Source: Cytophagaceae bacterium
Lineage (GTDB): Bacteria; Bacteroidota; Bacteroidia; Cytophagales; Cytophagaceae
Length of the DNA: 64,000 nt
Assembly (NCBI GenBank): GCA_025455005.1
Contig: JALONH010000004.1
Location: 102,834 to 166,833 of the forward strand
Reading direction: 5' to 3'
Below are positions 10,180 to 17,835 of this stretch, piece by piece (the stretch's first letter is position 1; every line of letters starts with the position of its first letter). Below the pieces are notes generated by a model, which did not search any database, was not told the DNA's origin, and saw only the letters and a list, made by a program, of their open reading frames with translations. Both the position numbers and the translations under genes were made by a program.

Positions 10180-11718
10180 TTACCCCGACCAGTTCTCTCG
10201 ATCTAAACTTCGGTACTGAATGGCTTCTGCTAAATGCTCTGTTAGGATATCCTTGGAACCGGATAGATCCGCGATTGTTCTAGAAACTTTTAGAATTCTA
10301 TCATAAGCTCGCGCAGAAAGACCCAAACGTTCCATTGCCGTTTTTAATAATGTTTTTCCACTTTCACTTAGATAACAAACTTCTTTAACTAACTGAGAAG
10401 GCATCATCGCATTACAATGAACATCAGGTAAAGCTTCAAAACGTAATGCTTGCACTTCCCTTGCCTTTACTACACGATCTCGTATGGCTTCACTACTTTC
10501 AGCCGGTCGGTTGGCAATCATTTCATCAAATTTAACCGGAGTTACTTCGACGTGTAAATCTATGCGGTCTAATAATGGTCCACTTACTTTATTCAGATAC
10601 CGTTGTACCACTCCCGGTCCGCATACACATTCTTTTTCCGGGTGGTTATAATAGCCACAGGGGCAGGGATTCATGGAAGCGATTAACATAAAGTTAGCCG
10701 GGAAATCTACGGCAATTTTGGCTCTGCTGATGGTTACTTTTCGTTCCTCCAAAGGTTGTCGCATGACTTCTAAAACGGTACGTTTAAACTCCGGAAGCTC
10801 ATCTAAAAATAAAACACCATTATGGGCTAACGAAATCTCTCCCGGTTGAGGATATCCGCCTCCGCCGACCAACGCTACATCGCTAATTGTATGATGGGGT
10901 GAACGAAAGGGGCGTCGGGTCATTAAAGAAGTTTGTTTTCCGAGTTTACCTGCAACCGAGTGAATTTTAGTAGTTTCTAAAGCTTCGTGTAACGTGAGGG
11001 GAGGGAGTATAGAGGAAAGGCGTTTGGCTAACATTGTTTTACCGGCGCCAGGAGGTCCAATCATTATGACATTATGACCACCGGCAGCGGCAATTTCCAG
11101 GGCACGTTTGATGTTTTCTTGTCCTTGAACATGGGCGAAATCAACATCAAAAAAATTAGTTTGTATAGCGAATTGCCGGCGTGTGTCAATCTCTAAAGGC
11201 TGAATATGAAGAGTACCTTCAATAAAGTCGATAGCGTCTTTAATGTTTTCAACCCCAATAACATCCAATTGATTTACAATGGCGGCTTCCGCTTCGTTGG
11301 CTTTGGGTAGTATAAAACCTTTAAATCCTTGTTTTCGGGCTTCTATTGCGATAGGTAATACGCCTCGGATTGGTTTAACATCCCCGTCTAAGGAGAGTTC
11401 CCCCATGATCATATACTTTTCTATACAATCGGTTGAGATTTGACCGGATGCAACCAGAATACTCAAAGCAATCGGCAAGTCATAGGAACTACCTTCTTTT
11501 TTTACATCGGCAGGGGCAAGGTTTACGACTACTTTTTGTCGAGGCATATAGTAGCCATACTGTTTCAAAGCGGCTTCTACACGTTGTTCGCTTTCTTTGA
11601 TGGCGCTGTCCGGTAGACCGACCATATAAAAATTTTTTCCGGAGTTAATCACGGACTCTATAGTAACCGTAAAGGCATTAACACCTTGAACGGCACTACC
11701 GTAAGTTTTTGATAACAT
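10180..11718 (-). CDS. YifB/ComM family Mg-chelatase-like AAA+ ATPase
   Basis: 512 aa, typical length for YifB/ComM. The N-terminal Lon-protease-like fold spans about 1-170 (YMVGLPDSAIKESEQRVEAAL, VVNLAPADVKKEGSSYDLPIAL). The AAA+ core has Walker A GPPGAGKTMLAKRL at about 220 and Walker B VLFLDELPEF. It also has the family cysteine cluster (NPCPCGYYNHPEKECVCGP), and a C-terminal Mg-chelatase subunit I domain ends in SLDRENW. ComM is a hexameric helicase that promotes branch migration when transformed DNA is integrated; that role is known for ComM in Haemophilus and Vibrio and is inferred here. gmhA lies 16 bases upstream on the same strand, so the two may be co-transcribed. Confidence 0.93.
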   Translation of the reverse strand: MLSKTYGSAVQGVNAFTVTIESVINSGKNFYMVGLPDSAIKESEQRVEAALKQYGYYMPRQKVVVNLAPADVKKEGSSYDLPIALSILVASGQISTDCIEKYMIMGELSLDGDVKPIRGVLPIAIEARKQGFKGFILPKANEAEAAIVNQLDVIGVENIKDAIDFIEGTLHIQPLEIDTRRQFAIQTNFFDVDFAHVQGQENIKRALEIAAAGGHNVIMIGPPGAGKTMLAKRLSSILPPLTLHEALETTKIHSVAGKLGKQTSLMTRRPFRSPHHTISDVALVGGGGYPQPGEISLAHNGVLFLDELPEFKRTVLEVMRQPLEERKVTISRAKIAVDFPANFMLIASMNPCPCGYYNHPEKECVCGPGVVQRYLNKVSGPLLDRIDLHVEVTPVKFDEMIANRPAESSEAIRDRVVKAREVQALRFEALPDVHCNAMMPSQLVKEVCYLSESGKTLLKTAMERLGLSARAYDRILKVSRTIADLSGSKDILTEHLAEAIQYRSLDRENWSG

Positions 11719-11734
11719 AGCTGGTTTTAAAGAG

Positions 11735-12313
11735 TTAGTTTACTTTCTCTTCAATCAGCAGAATTAAGATGTGAATGATTTTAATGTGTACTTCTTGAAT
11801 GCGATCGGCATATCCAAAATGGGGTACGTTGATGCAGACATCCGCTAACGCTTTTAGTTTTCCGCCGTCTTTACCGGTTAGAGCTACGACTTTCATCCCT
11901 TTAGCTTTTGCCGTAGAAGCGGCTTCGATCACATTTGCAGAATTTCCGGAAGTGCTAATGGCTAATAAAACGTCTCCCGAATTACCAAGCGCTTCCAAAT
12001 ACCTTGAAAAAACATAAACATATCCAAAATCATTGGATACACAAGTTAAGTGCCCCGGATCACTGATGGCGATAGCGGGAATAGCTTTACGATTTTCACG
12101 ATAACGACCGGTAAGCTCTTCTGCAAAATGCATGGCATCGCAGGAGGACCCCCCATTACCACAAGATAAAATTTTACCACCAGTACGAATAGAGGTCGAG
12201 ATCAATTCAGCAGCTTGCGCAATTGTAGAGAATTGTTGTTGTTCTTCTATAAATTGAGTCAATACAGCGGCTGCTTCTTCTAGTTCTTTTATAATGGTAG
12301 ATTCCGTACTCAT
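11735..12313 (-). CDS. gmhA: Phosphoheptose isomerase
   Basis: 192-aa SIS-domain enzyme converting D-sedoheptulose 7-phosphate to D-glycero-D-manno-heptose 7-phosphate, the first step of LPS-core heptose synthesis. It follows the E. coli GmhA sequence closely: [69 protein letters not shown] and the C-terminal [19 protein letters not shown]. The S/T substrate-phosphate loop and the catalytic E and H positions ([16 protein letters not shown]) are present. It fits a Gram-negative cell making heptose-containing LPS, consistent with lptD in this window. No other heptose genes are adjacent. Confidence 0.95.
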   Translation of the reverse strand: MSTESTIIKELEEAAAVLTQFIEEQQQFSTIAQAAELISTSIRTGGKILSCGNGGSSCDAMHFAEELTGRYRENRKAIPAIAISDPGHLTCVSNDFGYVYVFSRYLEALGNSGDVLLAISTSGNSANVIEAASTAKAKGMKVVALTGKDGGKLKALADVCINVPHFGYADRIQEVHIKIIHILILLIEEKVN

Positions 12314-12386
12314 AAAAGTGTATTCTTAATTTGCTGGTTGAATTAGTTGCAAGTAATCAAAAAAAAGGGGGATATTCAATAGATAT

Positions 12387-12412
12387 AAAAAAAAGGGCGG
12401 TTAAGCCCTTTT
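12387..12412 (-). terminator. Terminator after the acidic protein gene
   Basis: On the minus strand AAAAGGGC, a TTAACC loop and GCCCTTTTTTTT form a U-tailed hairpin (core 12395-12398 with 12405-12408), 20 bases after the stop of the acidic protein gene. Confidence 0.75.
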
Positions 12413-12429
12413 GTATTGTTGATAGAAGA

Positions 12430-12804
12430 TTAGAAATTATCATCCCATCCACCATCGTCATCCATATCATCTTCTGAGTTATCGAATTCGTCGTCTTCTT
12501 CTTCTTCAAAATCATCTAAATCTTCTTCGTCGAAGTCTTCAATCTCTTCCCAATCTTCTATTTCTTCATCATTAAAATCATCTTTATCAAAATCATCTCC
12601 CCAATCATCCTCTTCGTCTTCAGCATCCTCATCTTCTTCATCTACATCGTCGAAGTCTTCGTCTTCATCTTCTTCTTCGTCTGCTTTACGTTTTGCCTTA
12701 GCAGATATCGATGCCAGTGATATTCCATCAATAGAAGAAAGCAATTCTGTTACAGCATCTGTTGCTTCCGTAGCGAGAGTAGGCATAGCATGATTTGTTT
12801 TCAT
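12430..12804 (-). CDS. Extremely acidic low-complexity protein
   Basis: 124 aa. An N-terminal segment of about 35 residues (MPTLATEATDAVTELLSSIDG, ASISAKAKRKAD) looks ordered or helical and is followed by a basic KAKRK patch. From residue 43 to the end the protein is almost only D and E with scattered W and F (DDWGDDFDKDD, DDGGWDDNF). The codon pattern is non-repetitive, so this is a genuine acidic tail and not a simple DNA repeat artefact. There is no signal peptide. Acidic tails like this occur in the RNA polymerase delta subunit and in nucleic-acid mimics, but I cannot assign it to a family. It has its own promoter box and terminator. Confidence 0.75.
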   Translation of the reverse strand: MKTNHAMPTLATEATDAVTELLSSIDGISLASISAKAKRKADEEEDEDEDFDDVDEEDEDAEDEEDDWGDDFDKDDFNDEEIEDWEEIEDFDEEDLDDFEEEEDDEFDNSEDDMDDDGGWDDNF

Positions 12805-12830
12805 AAAAGGTCTGTGTCTCTATTTTTTTT

Positions 12831-12838
12831 CAAATCTA
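12831..12838 (-). promoter_or_regulatory. -7 box of the acidic protein gene
   Basis: The minus strand reads TAGATTTG, an exact TAnnTTTG, 26 bases upstream of the ATG at 12804. This predicts a leader of about 20 nt. A TTTG at the right distance is not seen. Confidence 0.5.
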
Positions 12839-12866
12839 TAAATCCCAAAAGAATTTTTATATAGAC

Positions 12867-12902
12867 AAAACAACTATTTTTTCGAAAATAAAAAAATAGT
12901 TG
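12867..12902 (-). terminator. AT-rich terminator-like stem after psd
   Basis: CAACTATTTTTT (12871-12882) is the exact reverse complement of AAAAAATAGTTG (12891-12902), with an 8-base loop. On the minus strand the stem is followed by TTTTG. It lies 11 bases after the psd stop and is a plausible, GC-poor terminator. Confidence 0.6.
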
Positions 12903-12913
12903 GGAATGCTTGC

Positions 12914-13582
12914 TTATGCCGAAAATTCAGCTAAAACAGTTTTGCCTCCGATGGATTTTTGTCCAAGTTGAACGTTGACCTTCGCATCTAATGGTACGAA
13001 AACATCAACTCGGGAACCAAATTTAATAAATCCTAATTCATCCCCTTGTTCAATTTCTTTACCGGTTTCTAAATACCAGACAATTCGTTTTGCTAATGCA
13101 CCGGCAATTTGACGAATTAAAATTTCATGATTGTACTTATCCCGTATCACAATAGTGGTACGCTCATTTTCAGTAGAAGATTTAGGATGCCATGCGACTA
13201 AATACTTGCCGGAATGGTATTTAAAATAGGTAACCATACCGGAAATAGGATTACGATTAATGTGAACATTAAAAGGCGACATAAAAATAGATATCTGGCG
13301 GCGCTTATCTTGAAAGTATTCCGTTTCTACTACCTCTTCAATCACTACCACTTTGCCGTCGGCCGGAGCAATTATTTGATTGTCGTTGATTTCGAATTGA
13401 CGAATCGGACTTCTGAAAAATTGAAGTACCAATAAGAATACGATAAATGAAATGACTAATACGGAATTCGTTACTACAACCTTTTCCGGAAAAGCATAAA
13501 ACATTAAAACGTTAATTGAAGCTAAAAAAATAAATAAATATGTCAGGATTTTAAATCCTTCCCGATGAATGGTTAGTCTCAT
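12914..13582 (-). CDS. psd: Phosphatidylserine decarboxylase family protein
   Basis: 222 aa, the size of the short prokaryotic PSD type. It decarboxylates phosphatidylserine to phosphatidylethanolamine at the inner membrane. Two N-terminal membrane helices (LTYLFIFLASINVLMFYAF; VLVISFIVFLLVLQFF) are followed by APADGKVVVIEEV, SIFMSPFNVHINRNPISGMV and the C-terminal FIKFGSRVDVFVP. The Gly-Ser there is the self-cleavage site that creates the pyruvoyl cofactor. The gene follows cdsA (stop at 13635) with a gap of 52 bases that holds its own -7 box. This pairing with cdsA is consistent with phospholipid synthesis. Confidence 0.93.
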   Translation of the reverse strand: MRLTIHREGFKILTYLFIFLASINVLMFYAFPEKVVVTNSVLVISFIVFLLVLQFFRSPIRQFEINDNQIIAPADGKVVVIEEVVETEYFQDKRRQISIFMSPFNVHINRNPISGMVTYFKYHSGKYLVAWHPKSSTENERTTIVIRDKYNHEILIRQIAGALAKRIVWYLETGKEIEQGDELGFIKFGSRVDVFVPLDAKVNVQLGQKSIGGKTVLAEFSA

Positions 13583-13603
13583 GTTGTTGTTCTACAATTC
13601 CTA

Positions 13604-13611
13604 CAAATATA
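13604..13611 (-). promoter_or_regulatory. -7 box of psd
   Basis: The minus strand reads TATATTTG, an exact TAnnTTTG, 21 bases upstream of the psd ATG. It suggests that psd can be transcribed independently of cdsA, with a leader of about 15 nt. Confidence 0.5.
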
Positions 13612-13634
13612 TAAAAACCTACTTTAATTTAACG

Positions 13635-14501
13635 TTATGAAGAGGCGATAAGTAATAAATAAATAAATATCCACGGTAGTGCAAAAATAAGTGCATCAAA
13701 TCGATCTAAGAAACCACCATGGCCGGGTAATAAGGTGCCGGAGTCTTTTACTCCTAAATATCTTTTTAACATAGATTCTACTAAATCTCCTACACTTCCG
13801 CTAATGGTAATGAGTATCGAAAGGCCCACCCATTCCGCTAGGCTCAACATACCCCAAGTATAGAATAAAACGATAGAAATTCCCGCTGTTGTTAGAGCCC
13901 CTCCAATAGAGCCTTCCCATGTTTTCTTTGGGGAGATGCGTTCAAATAATTTATGTTTACCAAACGATTTGCCAACGAAGTATGCACCGATATCGTTGGC
14001 CCAAATAAGAAACAAACAACTTAAGATAATAGGATAATTAAAGGAGATTCCTTCCGGTGCTTTTACTAAATAAGGAAGTCCTAATAGAATAGCATAAGGC
14101 AGCGCTATGTACCACCAACCTAAAACCGATACTGCGATTGATTCCAACGGTTTTTCTACTGTTTTCCATAAAGATATTGCCAACATCAGGTGACTCAGTA
14201 TTCCACAAAGAATCAGAATAAGTTGAATCGTATACGTAGAGGTTAGATTGATCTGCATCCCATAATCCGCGATGGTACTTAACGGATAGAATATAAGTAG
14301 GCCACCTCCTATCATTCCGAGTATTTTATGAGGATGCAAACCAACAGTTTGAACCAACCCATAAAATTCCCACAGAGTTAAACATTGTAAAGCGATGACC
14401 AAAAGAGCAAAACTGATGGGGTTATAGACAATGGCACCGAGTACTATAGCGCCCCCAATACTACCGGTAAGTACGCGTAAACTTAGGTTAGATAGATTCA
14501 T
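13635..14501 (-). CDS. cdsA: Phosphatidate cytidylyltransferase
   Basis: 288-aa polytopic membrane enzyme that makes CDP-diacylglycerol from phosphatidate and CTP. About eight hydrophobic segments are visible. The family signature lies near the C-terminus: SPKKTWEGSIGGA, then SVGDLVESMLKRYLGVKDSGTLLPGHGGFLDRFDAL, with the conserved D residues and K/R. Its start overlaps the end of the upstream CPBP protease gene by 14 bases (14488-14501), a sign of translational coupling. psd lies downstream, so CDP-DAG supply and PE synthesis are genetically linked here. Confidence 0.95.
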   Translation of the reverse strand: MNLSNLSLRVLTGSIGGAIVLGAIVYNPISFALLVIALQCLTLWEFYGLVQTVGLHPHKILGMIGGGLLIFYPLSTIADYGMQINLTSTYTIQLILILCGILSHLMLAISLWKTVEKPLESIAVSVLGWWYIALPYAILLGLPYLVKAPEGISFNYPIILSCLFLIWANDIGAYFVGKSFGKHKLFERISPKKTWEGSIGGALTTAGISIVLFYTWGMLSLAEWVGLSILITISGSVGDLVESMLKRYLGVKDSGTLLPGHGGFLDRFDALIFALPWIFIYLLLIASS

Positions 14502-15408
14502 GAGGCGGTCGTGTCGTTTGGTCTAGGGTTGGTTGAACTTGTCGTTCGTATAAACGATATAAGAAATAAGCTGTAATGCCGGCGCAGCAAAGCGACACAT
14601 ACCAAGGAATATATCCGGTGTTCTCCGGATCTAAAGAAGTTTGTTTTTGATGAAACAGTACCAACCAAACGAGTGTAATAAAGTTGTTCAGAAAATGCAA
14701 TACTATTGATGTCCAAATACTGCCACTCCAGTAGGCAACGTACCCAAACAAAGCACCTAATAACATCCGTGGGATAAAGCCGTAAAATTGGAAGTGAATA
14801 AAACTAAATGTTGCAGCCGTCACCCAAATCGCAACATGTGGTTTTTTAAACCAATGGAGGAGTTCTGTTTGTAAGGCACCTCTAAAGATGATTTCTTCTC
14901 CGACAGCCGGTATGACAGCAATAAATAAAATGCTGATTACTACGATCTCAACTGAGTCCCAAGTTAGAAACAGTTGAATGACCGATGCCGATAACTTTTC
15001 TAATCGATCCATTTCCGGACTTAATGTTGGAAACCATTCCGAAAAAGGTAATGTTTTGTTCCAATCTGCAATGGCACTAACCCAAATGAACGAAGTAAAT
15101 AAAATTCCAATGCCAAGAAGTAAATGGACAGATTCCGGAAATCGAAATAATGGTTCAATATTAATTCTACGTTGTATATATTGAAAATACAAAATGGGTA
15201 AAATAATGAAACCAACAATTTTACCGGCCATATCTGCAAAGCCCAATACAGGAGCCACTTCCGGATGACCGGTCAGGTATTCGATGAATTTACTACTATC
15301 TGAAGGGAAAGTACTCCACTGATTTAGAATAAGGAATGAAACAATGCTGGCCAGATAAATAAAGCCGAATAAGCGTAAGAATATGCCTACTAATGCAAGA
15401 TAGCGCAT
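14488..15408 (-). CDS. CPBP family intramembrane metalloprotease
   Basis: 306 aa with about eight membrane helices. The CPBP (Abi) motifs are present: EEIIFRGALQ (the EExxxR motif), then FSFIHFQF (FxxxH) and VLHFLNNFI (HxxxN/B). In the family these residues form the glutamate-type intramembrane protease active site, as in Rce1. The substrate is unknown. The 3-prime end overlaps the start of cdsA, placing it in the same transcript as phospholipid genes. The start (MRYLALVGIFLRLFGF) lies 61 bases from the divergent dusB start. A TTAGTTTG box on the minus strand in that gap is a near-consensus promoter element. Confidence 0.9.
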   Translation of the reverse strand: MRYLALVGIFLRLFGFIYLASIVSFLILNQWSTFPSDSSKFIEYLTGHPEVAPVLGFADMAGKIVGFIILPILYFQYIQRRINIEPLFRFPESVHLLLGIGILFTSFIWVSAIADWNKTLPFSEWFPTLSPEMDRLEKLSASVIQLFLTWDSVEIVVISILFIAVIPAVGEEIIFRGALQTELLHWFKKPHVAIWVTAATFSFIHFQFYGFIPRMLLGALFGYVAYWSGSIWTSIVLHFLNNFITLVWLVLFHQKQTSLDPENTGYIPWYVSLCCAGITAYFLYRLYERQVQPTLDQTTRPPHESI

Positions 15409-15469
15409 GGAAGAACAATTGGTTTATTTGCAAACTAAACCGTAAATTTACTATTAAAATTGACTTTCT

Positions 15470-16462
15470 GTGGTAAAAATAGGTAAAACAGATATCGGTA
15501 CATTTCCACTCTTGCTCGCCCCTATGGAAGATGTGAGTGATCCTCCCTTTCGTGCGGTTTGTAAGGAGCAAGGGGCGGATTTGATGTATACGGAATTTAT
15601 AGCCGCAGAAGGCTTAATTCGAGATGCTGAAAAAAGCGTTCAGAAATTAGATATCTATGATTATGAGCGCCCTATAGGTATTCAGATTTTTGGAGATAAA
15701 ATAGAATCCATGCGGGAGGCAGCAGCCATCGCACAAGAAGCGGGTCCTGAATTAGTGGATATCAATTACGGTTGCCCGGTTAAGAAAGTAGCTTGTAAAG
15801 GGGCCGGTGCCGGAATTCTTCAAGATATTCCGAAAATGATTCGAATGACAGATGAAATTGTTAAACGCTGTTCTCTACCTGTTACCGTTAAAACACGATT
15901 GGGCTGGGATGAACAGTCTATTCATATCGTTGACGTAGCGAAACAATTACAAGACGTAGGGATTCAAGCACTCACCATTCATGCGCGTACTCGAGCCCAA
16001 ATGTATAAAGGGGTTGCCGATTGGTCGTGGATTAAACAAGTGAAAGACAGAGGGGATATTCACATTCCGGTATTTGGGAATGGAGATATTGACTCTCCGG
16101 AAAAAGCGTTGGAATATAAAAATACGTTTGGAGTGGATGGGATTATGATAGGAAGAGCGGCCATAGGTTATCCATGGATATTCAAAGAAATTAAACATTA
16201 TTTAGCTACAGGAGAAAAGTTGCCCCCTCCAGACATACAAGAACGTGTCCGGGTATGTTTAAAACACTTAGATTTTTCGGTTCAATGGAAAGGGGAGCGA
16301 CAAGGTATTTTTGAAATGCGTACACACTATACTAATTATTTTAGAAACATCAGTCATTTCAAACCGTATCGTCAGCGTTTAGTAGAGGCAGTTACAACGG
16401 CTTCTGTAAAAGAAATATTGGAAGAAGTAGTGGCTTCTGAATTTTTAGCTTTAGAATCTTAG
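15470..16462 (+). CDS. dusB: tRNA-dihydrouridine synthase
   Basis: 330-aa FMN-dependent enzyme that reduces uridine to dihydrouridine in tRNA. The DusB-like N-terminus LLLAPMEDVSDPPFRAVCKEQGADLMYTEF (in parts), then QIFGDKIESM, VDINYGCPVKKVACKGAGAGIL with the catalytic cysteine, VTVKTRLGW, LTIHARTRAQMYKG and VFGNGDI identify the family. Translation appears to begin at GTG (15470), since no ATG lies in a suitable position before the conserved start of the barrel. It is divergent from the CPBP gene and its stop overlaps the stop region of the convergent gene at 16459. Confidence 0.95.
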   Translation: MVKIGKTDIGTFPLLLAPMEDVSDPPFRAVCKEQGADLMYTEFIAAEGLIRDAEKSVQKLDIYDYERPIGIQIFGDKIESMREAAAIAQEAGPELVDINYGCPVKKVACKGAGAGILQDIPKMIRMTDEIVKRCSLPVTVKTRLGWDEQSIHIVDVAKQLQDVGIQALTIHARTRAQMYKGVADWSWIKQVKDRGDIHIPVFGNGDIDSPEKALEYKNTFGVDGIMIGRAAIGYPWIFKEIKHYLATGEKLPPPDIQERVRVCLKHLDFSVQWKGERQGIFEMRTHYTNYFRNISHFKPYRQRLVEAVTTASVKEILEEVVASEFLALES

Positions 16463-16908
16463 CGAGCCGGTTCCATTACGAATTCATAATGCGCGGAAAC
16501 CGTTCGTTTGCCAAATCGTAAGCGGTCTTCGGTCAACTCATAAATGGTTTCTTGCTGGGGAATCTGTTCTCCCAACTGTGAGAATAAATATTTTCCATCA
16601 CTACTAATCCAAACTTTTAATGGCATAGAATGATTAGGGAAAAGCCATGCAGCATTACTATCTTTTTTGATTTGAAATTCTGCAGCACTAAATTTTTCGT
16701 CTTGTATGACCAACTTGCCATTTTTATAATAACGCCGCACTTTCCAAGATTGGTAAATAGTATTTTTCTCTCTTGCTCCGTTTTGATTTCCGGCATCTAA
16801 TGCAAAAAGCGTGGCAACTAATCCGAATAAAAATAGCAAACAACCTACCAAGATTAAAATGCGAACCTTGATTACTTTTTCTATTAATTCTTTTTTTGAT
16901 TTGCTCAT
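16459..16908 (-). CDS. Membrane-anchored protein of unknown function
   Basis: 149 aa. A short basic N-terminus (MSKSKKELIEKVIKVR) precedes one membrane helix at about 17-38 (ILILVGCLLFLFGLVATLFAL). The exported domain of about 105 residues resembles small beta-barrel, lipocalin-like modules (YQSWKVRRYYKNGKLVI, FQIKKDSNAAWLFP, IYELTEDRLRFGKRT). I do not recognise a family. It is convergent with dusB, sharing the last four bases, and divergent from the methyltransferase at 16948 with only 39 bases between them. Confidence 0.7.
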   Translation of the reverse strand: MSKSKKELIEKVIKVRILILVGCLLFLFGLVATLFALDAGNQNGAREKNTIYQSWKVRRYYKNGKLVIQDEKFSAAEFQIKKDSNAAWLFPNHSMPLKVWISSDGKYLFSQLGEQIPQQETIYELTEDRLRFGKRTVSAHYEFVMEPAR

Positions 16909-16935
16909 GAATACCGGATTGCTTGTTTTTTTCTT

Positions 16936-16943
16936 TAATTTCG
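16936..16943 (+). promoter_or_regulatory. -7-like box four bases before the methyltransferase ATG
   Basis: TAATTTCG matches TAnnTTTG at seven of eight positions and is followed by GCGT and then the ATG at 16948. If it is the promoter, transcription starts at or within the start codon (leaderless). Confidence 0.4.
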
Positions 16944-16947
16944 GCGT

Positions 16948-17832
16948 ATGAATATACTAAAACCTGAACAATTTTCAGCCTACGAACTACTGGATTCCGG
17001 TAATTATATGAAACTCGAACGTTTTGGAGAGTTTGTATTGTCGCGTCCGGAGCCACAAGCTATTTGGGCTCCAAGTTATTCAACAAAAGAATGGAAAGAG
17101 CTATGGCAGGCAGAGTTTATTCGAGATAAAGCGAGTCCGGAAAAGGGGCTTTGGACATTAAAGTCGTCCATGAAGGAACAATGGAAAGTGCCGTATCAAT
17201 ACCAATCGCTTCAATTGCAATTTCGATTAGGCTTATCGTCTTTCAAACATGTAGGAATTTTTCCGGAACAAGCATCGAATTGGAATTATATATATGATCA
17301 GGTACAGCGATTAAAAAAATCAGGGTCAACCCCCAAAATGTTGAATTTATTTGCTTATACCGGTGGAGCATCCTTAGCGGCTAAGGCTGCCGGAGCAGAA
17401 GTAGTCCATGTGGATGCAGTTAAACAAGTAATCAGTTGGTCCAGGGAAAACATGGAAGCTTCCGGACTTACTGATATTCGGTGGGTAGTAGAAGATGCAA
17501 TGAAATTTGTAAAGCGAGAAGTGAAAAGAGGGAATGTATATCAAGGAATAATTTTAGACCCGCCGGCTTATGGACGTGGACCGGAAGGGGAGAAGTGGAT
17601 TATTGAAGAACATTTGTATGAATTGTTGACGCTTTGTAAACAGTTATTAGATCCAAATGGGCATTTTTATATTTTAAATTTATATGCTATTGGTTTCTCC
17701 GCAGTGATTATCGATACACTCATTCGACAATTACATCCACAAGGTCAACAACCGGAAGTGGGAGAGTTAGTTGTAGAAGATCCTTTTGGTAAGCGTTTAC
17801 CTTTAAGTATTTATGGACGGTATGCCGTGTAA
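16948..17832 (+). CDS. Class I SAM-dependent methyltransferase, RlmI/RlmK-like
   Basis: 294 aa. The SAM-binding motif I is NLFAYTGGASLAAKAAGAEVVHVDA, followed by ENMEASGLTDIRWVVEDAMKFVKRE and the motif IV ILDPPAYGRGPEGEKW. This D-P-P-x-Y/F pattern is typical of RlmI/RlmK-type enzymes, which methylate cytosine or guanine in 23S rRNA. The N-terminal PUA domain of RlmI is replaced by a shorter region of about 90 residues, so the exact target base cannot be named. A -7-like box sits right before the start codon. It is convergent with lptD, with a gap of 3 bases. Confidence 0.88.
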   Translation: MNILKPEQFSAYELLDSGNYMKLERFGEFVLSRPEPQAIWAPSYSTKEWKELWQAEFIRDKASPEKGLWTLKSSMKEQWKVPYQYQSLQLQFRLGLSSFKHVGIFPEQASNWNYIYDQVQRLKKSGSTPKMLNLFAYTGGASLAAKAAGAEVVHVDAVKQVISWSRENMEASGLTDIRWVVEDAMKFVKREVKRGNVYQGIILDPPAYGRGPEGEKWIIEEHLYELLTLCKQLLDPNGHFYILNLYAIGFSAVIIDTLIRQLHPQGQQPEVGELVVEDPFGKRLPLSIYGRYAV

Positions 17833-17835
17833 GGA

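Noticed and set aside
12430..12804. Low-complexity acidic gene as a false ORF
   Set aside because: It has a good start, its own -7 box and terminator and an ordered N-terminus, so I kept it as a gene.
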